In this document: piece by piece, positions 14,709-15,971 of the stretch
Numbering within the stretch: position 1 is the first letter of the stretch
How the letters are laid out: the number at the start of each line of letters is the position of its first letter
NCBI GenBank assembly: GCA_003446375.1
Contig: DMAW01000003.1
Location: 3,140-19,110 of the forward strand
DNA length: 15,971 nt
Reading direction: 5' to 3'
Source: Eubacteriaceae bacterium
Lineage (GTDB): Bacteria; Bacillota; Clostridia; Eubacteriales; Alkalibacteraceae
Notes under the pieces: generated by a model
Database searches by the model: none
What the model was told of the DNA's origin: nothing
Seen by the model: the letters and a program-made list of their open reading frames with translations, nothing else
Translations under genes and position numbers: made by a program

Positions 14709-15839
14709 ATGGAAAAATTCATTGCTTTGATAATGGTAAAGATAGCCTGGTTTTTTACCTGGCCGCTGCCTGTTAAGAAAAATAAGATACTGTTCATCTC
14801 TTACTTCGAGTCCAAGCTTACGGGAAACTTTAAGCTAATAAGCAAGGAGCTTAAAAAAAGCGATGTGGATTACGAGATGGTCTTTATGATACGCAAGTTC
14901 AAGAACACCTTGTGGGCAAAGTTTAAATACCTTTTTAACTTTGCAGTCCAGACCTATCACATAAACACTTCAGCTGTGGTGCTTTTAGACGGGAATAACT
15001 TTCCGGTAAGCAACATAAAGAAGAAGGAAGAGACAAAGGTAATCCAGATATGGCATGCCTGCGGAGGCATAAAGAAGTTTGGATGCGACATAAACAGGCG
15101 TTTTCCCATTAAGAACTACGATTATGTCTACGTTGCGGGAGAAGCCTTCATAGAGAGCTTTTCCACTGCCTTTGACATATCAAAGGACAAAATAATACCT
15201 TTAGGCGTAGCCAAGACTGATATCCTATACGACAAGGATAAGATGGAAGGCTACAAAAATGAGATGTACAGAAAATACCCGGTCCTTAAAGGCAAAAAGG
15301 TTATACTGTATGCCCCCACATTTAGAGGGGACGGAGCATTTGAGCTTAAATACGTAAACCTGGACATGGCTTATCTAAGCCGCAAGCTGGGTGAAGAATA
15401 CGCCATAATATACAAGATGCATCCTTTTCTAGAGAGGATAGCCCTAGATAAGAACACCTCGGAAAATATCATAAATGCAAACAAGGTAGACATATACAAG
15501 CTGTTTTCTGTAGCGGACGTTCTCATATCAGATTACTCTGCCATAATATTTGACTATTCAATACTGGAAAAGCCCATGCTATTATACGTTCCGGACCTTG
15601 AAGAATACGAACGAGACAGGGGATTTTACTACGATTATAGCCAACTGGCACCGGGACCTGTGTGCAGGAGTGAAAAAGAGATAATAAATACCATACTGAC
15701 AGGAAGCTACGACCTTGAAAAGGTAAGAGGCATGAAACATAAATTTTTTGACCACCATGACGGAAAATCGGCTAAAAGGGTGGCGGAGCACATAGAGAAG
15801 CTGGTTTCACAAGGTAAAGCGCAAGCAAAGAAAATATAA
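14709..15839 (+). CDS. tagB: CDP-glycerol glycerophosphotransferase, TagB-like
   Basis: This 376-residue protein is of the same family but more diverged. It has WHACGGIKKFG (115-125, His116) in place of WHGTP, then APTFRG (202-207), KMHPF (236-240, His238) and SDYSAIIFDY (274-283). A WHAxGAxKxFG-type motif and this length are typical of TagB/TarB primases, which add the first glycerol phosphate to the lipid-linked disaccharide. An N-terminal hydrophobic stretch (about residues 4-20) suggests membrane association. CGGAGTGA (14698-14705) overlaps the previous stop and precedes the ATG. No terminator follows; the dispersed repeat begins within about 12 nt of the stop. The primase role is family-based inference. 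Confidence 0.85.
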   Translation: MEKFIALIMVKIAWFFTWPLPVKKNKILFISYFESKLTGNFKLISKELKKSDVDYEMVFMIRKFKNTLWAKFKYLFNFAVQTYHINTSAVVLLDGNNFPVSNIKKKEETKVIQIWHACGGIKKFGCDINRRFPIKNYDYVYVAGEAFIESFSTAFDISKDKIIPLGVAKTDILYDKDKMEGYKNEMYRKYPVLKGKKVILYAPTFRGDGAFELKYVNLDMAYLSRKLGEEYAIIYKMHPFLERIALDKNTSENIINANKVDIYKLFSVADVLISDYSAIIFDYSILEKPMLLYVPDLEEYERDRGFYYDYSQLAPGPVCRSEKEIINTILTGSYDLEKVRGMKHKFFDHHDGKSAKRVAEHIEKLVSQGKAQAKKI

Positions 15840-15850
15840 TTAAACTATTA

Positions 15851-15971
15851 GTTAAACTATCGTGGAACAATGGTAAAAGGATCGCTTCGCTCACGGGAAA
15901 CGCGCAACGCGCGTATTGCAATGTTGCTTTTAAAGACGGTTTCTACTGAGACAGAGTCTCGTTTACCGACC
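15851..15971 (+). repeat. Dispersed modular repeat, copy B (runs off the window)
   Basis: This copy matches copy A as a composite: 15851-15875 corresponds to 406-430 and 15876-15971 to 497-592, so it lacks the 66-bp internal segment 431-496. Identical runs include 38 nt (503-540), 26 nt (542-567) and 23 nt (569-591) of copy A. It starts 11 nt after the stop of the TagB-like gene, in the same orientation as copy A. Its frame from ATG 15870 is open to the window end and is in register with the preceding gene, though an in-frame TAG at 15849-15851 separates them. The right end is not visible. Confidence 0.85.

Overview
The window reads as the chromosome of a low- to mid-GC Gram-positive anaerobe, most likely a member of Clostridia. 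This rests on strong AGGAGG-type ribosome binding sites, some TTG starts, AT-rich extended -10 promoters, a wall teichoic acid gene set, and an F-type ATP synthase c subunit with a Na+-binding signature like those of Acetobacterium, Ilyobacter and Propionigenium. The species cannot be named from sequence alone. All real genes lie on the + strand.

Positions 1-6192 hold the F1Fo ATP synthase operon from the c subunit onward: atpE, atpF, atpH, atpA, atpG, atpD, atpC. It ends at a clear intrinsic terminator. The window opens on the last two codons and stop of an upstream gene. Those bases and the following spacer match the end of atpE and its own spacer, which suggests a second c-subunit gene just upstream. 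Every junction in this operon is tight (a 4-base overlap to 32 nt) except atpE-atpF. That 504-nt spacer holds a dispersed modular repeat, hairpins and heptanucleotide arrays.

Positions 6195-7446 hold a monocistronic-looking mreB/mbl gene. An extended -10 promoter candidate and a 13-bp inverted repeat lie before it, and a perfect terminator hairpin follows.

Positions 7471-15839 form a cell-envelope block. It runs: an LCP-family (LytR-CpsA-Psr) ligase, galU (UDP-glucose synthesis), a TagO/WecA-type lipid-carrier sugar-phosphate transferase, a 29-residue membrane peptide, tagD (CDP-glycerol synthesis) from its own promoter, an attenuator-like terminator, and three consecutive CDP-glycerol glycerophosphotransferase paralogues. 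Together these supply most of wall teichoic acid synthesis: TagO starts the lipid-linked linker, the TagB-like enzyme primes it, the TagF-like enzymes extend poly(glycerol phosphate) using CDP-glycerol from TagD, and the LCP protein attaches the polymer to peptidoglycan. GalU may feed glucosylation. The ManNAc transferase (tagA) and the exporter (tagGH) are not in the window.

The most unusual signal is the dispersed repeat. One copy follows atpE (about 383-640) and another follows the last transferase (15851 to the window end), both directly oriented. In both copies the repeat stays open in the same frame as the gene it follows. Over the 34 codons that can be compared, all five base differences between the copies are silent third-position changes. 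This looks like a repeat under peptide-level constraint, although neither copy has a visible ribosome binding site.
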